Made by a program: the position numbers and the translations under genes
In this document: one piece after another, positions 6,101 through 7,037 of the stretch
Position numbering within the stretch: position 1 is the stretch's first letter
Layout: every line of letters begins with the position of its first letter
DNA from: Planctomycetota bacterium
GTDB taxonomy: Bacteria > Planctomycetota > UBA11346
Reading direction: 5' to 3'
Length of the DNA: 7,037 nucleotides
NCBI GenBank assembly: GCA_013816415.1
Contig: JACDEN010000131.1
Coordinates: 1-7,037, forward strand
The notes under the pieces: model-generated
Databases searched by the model: none
What the model was told of the DNA's origin: nothing
The model's input: the letters and a program-made list of their open reading frames with translations, nothing else

Positions 6101-7037
6101 AGGGTCCCGCCTGAGCGCGAGACGGTCACCGACACGCTGCCGCCCTCGTTGCCGGAAAAGGATGAGGAGGTGAATGCGAATTGTCCCTGGGCGGGCGCGC
6201 CGTCGTTGTCGGTGATGTTCAATGTCGCGACGCTCGGCGAGCCGAGCCCGGCGCCGCCGGTGGCTCCCGACAGAGTCAAGGTGATGCCCTCGGTGCTCTC
6301 GGGCGTGAGGTCGTTGAAGATGGGGACCAGGAAGGTTTGTGACGCCACTCCAGGCGCGAAGGTGAGCGTACCCGCAGTGGCGATGTAGTCGCCGGGGGCG
6401 ATCGCCGTGCCATTGGAGGTGGCGAAATTCACGGTCTGGGTGGTCGCGCTCGCGCCGATGCGAGCCACGGTGATGGTCGCAGAGCCGACGCTTTCGGCCA
6501 CCGTGACGGAGGACGACGAGAAGGCGAAGCCGCTGTCGTCATCCTGGATGGTCACCACACCGAAACCGGATCCGCCGACCGCGTAGGAGCGCGTCACACC
6601 CGAAACGGCCGGCGCGGACACCACCAGGATCACGGTCTCGTCGCCCTCGGCCACGACATCCTGCAGCGGCGCGATCGGGATGATCGCGCTCGAGACCCCG
6701 GGAAGGATCAGGACGCTGCCAGACAAGAATGCATAATCGGCGCCGCTGGTCGCCGTGCTGCTGCCGCTGGCGGCGTAATCGACCTGAAGCGTGAAGACGG
6801 TCGAGCCGGTGCGGGTGACGGTGAACAGGCCGGAGGCGCCGCCCTCGACTGCGGTCGGGGTGGTGGCCGCGATGGTGACGGTGGGCAAGGGCGCGAGGAG
6901 GACGGCATCATTGCCACCCCCCGGGCCGCCGTTCAGCCGGCCGTTGCCGACCATCAGACCCGCGTTGTTGATGCCATCGACTCCATAGATGGTCCAACCG
7001 CTGTTCGTTTTTAATATATTAGGATTCTGCATGGTGG
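1..7037 (-). CDS. Giant Calx-beta and HAF repeat protein, partial at both ends
   Basis: One open frame runs through the window without a stop: 2,345 codons from 7035 to 1, with two bases of a further codon at 7036-7037. Translation shows 18 Calx-beta units (17 complete, one cut) and two HAF-type segments. Calx-beta domains are immunoglobulin-like beta sandwiches that bind calcium in the Na/Ca exchanger and recur in large bacterial surface proteins. Visible support includes repeated strands ending in T-I-I-D-D-D, the loop N-D-x-x-x-E-x-D-E-T, and V-x-R-x-G near each unit start. No cysteine was seen, and only nine lysines and four histidines. There is no signal peptide, membrane segment, enzyme motif or secretion signal here. 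The ATG at 7032-7030 is probably internal, because it falls inside a HAF repeat. Likely role (inference): secreted or surface adhesin or matrix protein. The family call is firm, the biological role is not. Confidence 0.96.
112..444 (-). repeat. Calx-beta unit 17
   Basis: 111 residues opening A-Q-I-S-L, with A-S-I-G-E-S-A-G-P, V-T-R-V-G-G-L-S-M-T-V, G-S-D-Y-T, I-T-S-D-G-L-A-E-I-D-E-S-F and I-V-D-D-D. The strand after the acidic loop (F-T-F-A-L) differs from its neighbours. Confidence 0.93.
445..777 (-). repeat. Calx-beta unit 16
   Basis: 111 residues opening P-Q-I-A-F, with G-S-V-G-E-A-S-G-S, V-S-R-I-G-G-L, G-S-D-Y-T, I-T-S-D-T-A-P-E-S-D-E-T-F and I-V-D-D-D. It shares T-E-T-I-V with unit 17 in its closing strand region (S-E-T-V-T-I-V there). 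Confidence 0.93.
778..1107 (-). repeat. Calx-beta unit 15
   Basis: 110 residues opening P-V-I-S-V, with G-S-V-G-E-A-S-G-P, I-N-R-V-G-G-L, S-S-D-Y-T, I-S-N-D-T-T-A-E-N-D-E-T-F and I-I-D-N-D. The strand before the triplet reads R-I-E-T-I-I, where most units have a threonine and valine pair. Confidence 0.93.
1108..1440 (-). repeat. Calx-beta unit 14
   Basis: 111 residues opening A-R-L-T-F, with V-S-E-S-V-G, F-T-V-T-R-T-G-A-L (recalling units 1 and 5) and G-T-D-Y. In the acidic loop the usual E is replaced: P-E-T-D-K-T-F. This is the only lysine in the homogeneous array. It ends L-D-D-D. Confidence 0.92.
1441..1767 (-). repeat. Calx-beta unit 13
   Basis: 109 residues opening P-Q-I-L-M, with V-P-E-G-S, V-T-R-S-G-G-L, G-D-Y, a variant loop T-V-P-D-N-S-A-E-T-D-E-T-F, and I-I-D-D-D. 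Confidence 0.92.
1768..2103 (-). repeat. Calx-beta unit 12
   Basis: 112 residues opening P-V-I-S, with V-N-R-A-G-G-M, G-G-D-Y, I-T-S-D-T-L-P-E-P-D-E-T-F and T-D-D-D. The middle part closely resembles unit 16. It has a methionine-rich strand (M-S-M-S-L). Confidence 0.92.
2104..2451 (-). repeat. Calx-beta unit 11
   Basis: 116 residues: I-R-F-T-S opening, S-E-N-G-G, V-A-R-V-G-S, G-N-D-Y, I-N-N-D-T-L-A-E-N-D-E-T, and I-I-D-D-D. An unusual loop, F-W-A-G-G-E-A-D-G-Q-T-H, carries the only histidine in the Calx-beta units and the last tryptophan before the homogeneous array. Confidence 0.92.
2452..2802 (-). repeat. Calx-beta unit 10
   Basis: 117 residues: V-Q-F-A-S opening, L-A-E-N, I-T-R-T-G-S, G-T-D-Y, F-P-P-G-S, V-N-N-D-T-M-V-E-S-P-E-T, and I-L-D-D-D. 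The stretch between the acidic loop and the last strand is longer than in the later units. Confidence 0.92.
2803..3150 (-). repeat. Calx-beta unit 9
   Basis: 116 residues: V-R-F-D-Q-P-S-Y opening, M-N-E-V-F-G-S, V-S-R-I-G-S, G-S-D-Y, F-E-G-D-E-S-Y, and a proline-rich loop (D-P-T-P-L-P) before T-I-I-D-N-D. The acidic loop has lost the usual N-D pair and reads T-D-G-L-F-E-G-D-E. Confidence 0.91.
3151..3489 (-). repeat. Calx-beta unit 8
   Basis: 113 residues: opening G-G-M-Q-F-Q-F, V-G-E-S-S-G-P, V-Q-R-I-G, A-G-Q-D-Y, T-W-G-P-G-D, and T-Q-A-E-G-N-E-D-I. It ends T-I-I-D-D-D. Confidence 0.93.
3490..3825 (-). repeat. Calx-beta unit 7
   Basis: 112 residues: F-T-F opening, I-N-E-N-G-G, V-N-R-S-G, G-V-D-Y, I-N-N-D-S-I-S-E-A-D-E-T-F, and I-I-D-D-D. 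It has two tryptophans, V-V-W-S and G-S-W-Q. Confidence 0.93.
3826..4152 (-). repeat. Calx-beta unit 6
   Basis: 109 residues: G-I-A-F opening, V-T-E-G, I-R-R-I-G, G-S-D-Y, D-G-E-N-Q-K (a rare lysine), V-E-P-T-E-A-F, and Q-D-D-D end. The tryptophan in the opening strand (F-W-V-T) is unusual among the units. Confidence 0.91.
4153..4497 (-). repeat. Calx-beta unit 5, first unit after the second HAF segment
   Basis: 115 residues from P-T-V-S-V to L-D-D-D. It has F-T-V-T-R-T-G-S-T, G-V-D-Y, P-E-G-S-E, an asparagine-rich turn (N-I-N-N-P-P-N), and G-A-G-Y before the last strand. It mirrors unit 1 in position and in several short motifs. Confidence 0.9.
4498..5508 (-). other. Second HAF-type repeat segment (protein domain), about 337 residues
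   Basis: The segment opens with Y-V-L-V-D-L-G-G and carries a series of G-[IV]-N-x-x-G-x-[IV]-V-G-like cores: G-V-N-S-S-G at 5448 downward, G-I-D-D-A-G-R-V-V-G at 5301-5272, a weak A-V-G-T-N-G-I-V-G at 5145-5119, a degraded S-V-N-A-L-G-H-V-A-F near 4863, G-I-N-A-S-D-A-I-V-G at 4725-4699, and G-I-N-D-S-G-V-I-V-G at 4581-4552. Between them lie A-[VI]-x-W strands (H-A-V-R-W, A-I-L-W) and D-L-G or D-L-N turns, typical of HAF repeats. Six or so evenly arranged units could form a beta propeller (inference). Four of the nine lysines and three of the four histidines of the whole frame fall here, so its composition differs from the flanking Calx-beta arrays. Confidence 0.8.
5509..5841 (-). repeat. Calx-beta unit 4, degenerate at its end
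   Basis: The body is a normal unit: V-R-R-V-G, G-M-D-Y, W-S-P-G, S-E-P-E-E-F. The closing motif is I-R-D-S-N at about 5523-5509 in place of the usual acidic triplet. The chain then runs straight into the first strand of the second HAF segment (Y-V-L-V-D-L-G-G). The final calcium-binding cluster is therefore altered, perhaps as an adaptation to the domain junction. Confidence 0.85.
5842..6201 (-). repeat. Calx-beta unit 3
   Basis: About 120 residues, the longest complete unit. It opens with an A-P-A-Q-G-Q linker, has S-G-N-E-G-G, G-T-D-Y, a tryptophan-containing loop (M-S-W-G-N-G) that lengthens the middle, F-N-D-A-L-P-E-D-D-E-T, and ends in R-D-N-D. Confidence 0.9.
6202..6534 (-). repeat. 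Calx-beta unit 2
   Basis: 111 residues with a textbook layout: G-F-A-F opening, V-A-E-S, V-A-R-I-G, G-D-Y, F-N-D-L-T-P-E-S-T-E loop, and a closing T-D-N-D. The middle acidic residue of the final triplet is asparagine, as in units 3, 9 and 15. Confidence 0.93.
6535..6885 (-). repeat. Calx-beta unit 1
   Basis: About 117 residues from P-T-V-T-I to Q-D-D-D. It contains F-T-V-T-R-T-G-S-T near the start, G-A-D-Y, and the acidic loop A-E-G-D-E-T. It has an extra aromatic and glycine stretch (S-Y-A-V-G-G) before the last strand. Unit 5, the other unit that directly follows a HAF segment, shares this layout, so the two look like paralogous copies. Confidence 0.88.
6886..7037 (-). other. C-terminal end of a first HAF repeat segment (protein domain)
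   Basis: About 50 residues match the last unit of a HAF-type extracellular repeat. The core G-I-N-N-A-G-L-M-V-G lies at 6975-6946 and is followed by a glycine-rich turn and A-V-L-L-A-P. The segment aligns with the last unit of the second HAF segment (G-I-N-D-S-G-V-I-V-G at 4581-4552, then A-V-M-L-L-P). In both, a G-W pair precedes the core. Upstream units of this segment should lie beyond the right edge. HAF repeats (TIGR02913-like) occur in predicted secreted bacterial proteins, and their function is not established. Confidence 0.75.
7012..7021. other. AT-only palindrome inside the coding frame
   Basis: TAATATATTA is its own reverse complement and sits in the most AT-rich patch of the window (about 7007-7026). 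On the minus strand it falls in codons for N-I-L-K, using ATA, TTA and AAA, which are rare elsewhere in this GC-rich gene. No regulatory role can be shown. Confidence 0.35.

Noticed and set aside
7030..7032. ATG as the start codon of the gene
   Set aside because: It sits inside a HAF unit that aligns with 4626-4498. The frame is open to the window edge, and only five bases upstream are visible, with no ribosome binding site.
1..7037. Cadherin, VCBS or bacterial Ig-like repeats as the identity of the array
   Set aside because: The unit length near 111, V-x-R-x-G, the G-x-D-Y motif, the ND...E.DE loop and the terminal T-I-x-DDD together fit Calx-beta best.
1..7037. tRNA, rRNA, riboswitch, promoter or terminator
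   Set aside because: The window is coding throughout, and I saw no tRNA-like fold, no GC hairpin followed by a T run, and no intergenic gap.

Overview
The whole 7,037-base window lies inside one very long protein-coding gene on the minus strand. I translated that strand codon by codon. The frame whose codons fill plus-strand positions 3k+1 to 3k+3 has no stop from 7035 down to 1, which gives 2,345 consecutive codons with no visible end and no convincing start. No other gene, RNA gene, CRISPR array, insertion sequence, promoter or terminator is supported, and no stretch is non-coding.

The encoded protein is a mosaic of two repeat families. Reading in the direction of translation (right to left), it shows: the tail of a HAF-type extracellular repeat segment (7037-6886); four Calx-beta units (6885-5509); a second HAF segment of about 337 residues (5508-4498); seven diverse Calx-beta units (4497-2104); and seven increasingly similar Calx-beta units of about 111 residues (2103-1), the last cut by the window edge. 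Nearly every Calx-beta unit ends in an acidic DDD or DND triplet after a hydrophobic strand. It also carries a second acidic loop of the ND...E.DE type. Together these match the calcium-binding layout known from Calx-beta domains.

The organism cannot be named from this window. High GC, strong preference for G or C in the third codon position and the HAF/Calx-beta combination suggest a high-GC Gram-negative bacterium, for example a pseudomonadote or a member of the Planctomycetota/Verrucomicrobiota. The likely product is a giant secreted or surface-attached, calcium-stiffened protein such as an adhesin or matrix protein. Its signal sequence and its anchoring or secretion signal must lie outside the window.

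The most notable points are the two HAF-to-Calx-beta junctions that copy each other 2,388 bases apart, the rise in repeat similarity toward the C-terminal side with a possible three-unit (996-base) period, the absence of cysteine with very few lysines, and a Calx-beta unit that has lost its acidic triplet exactly where it meets the second HAF segment.
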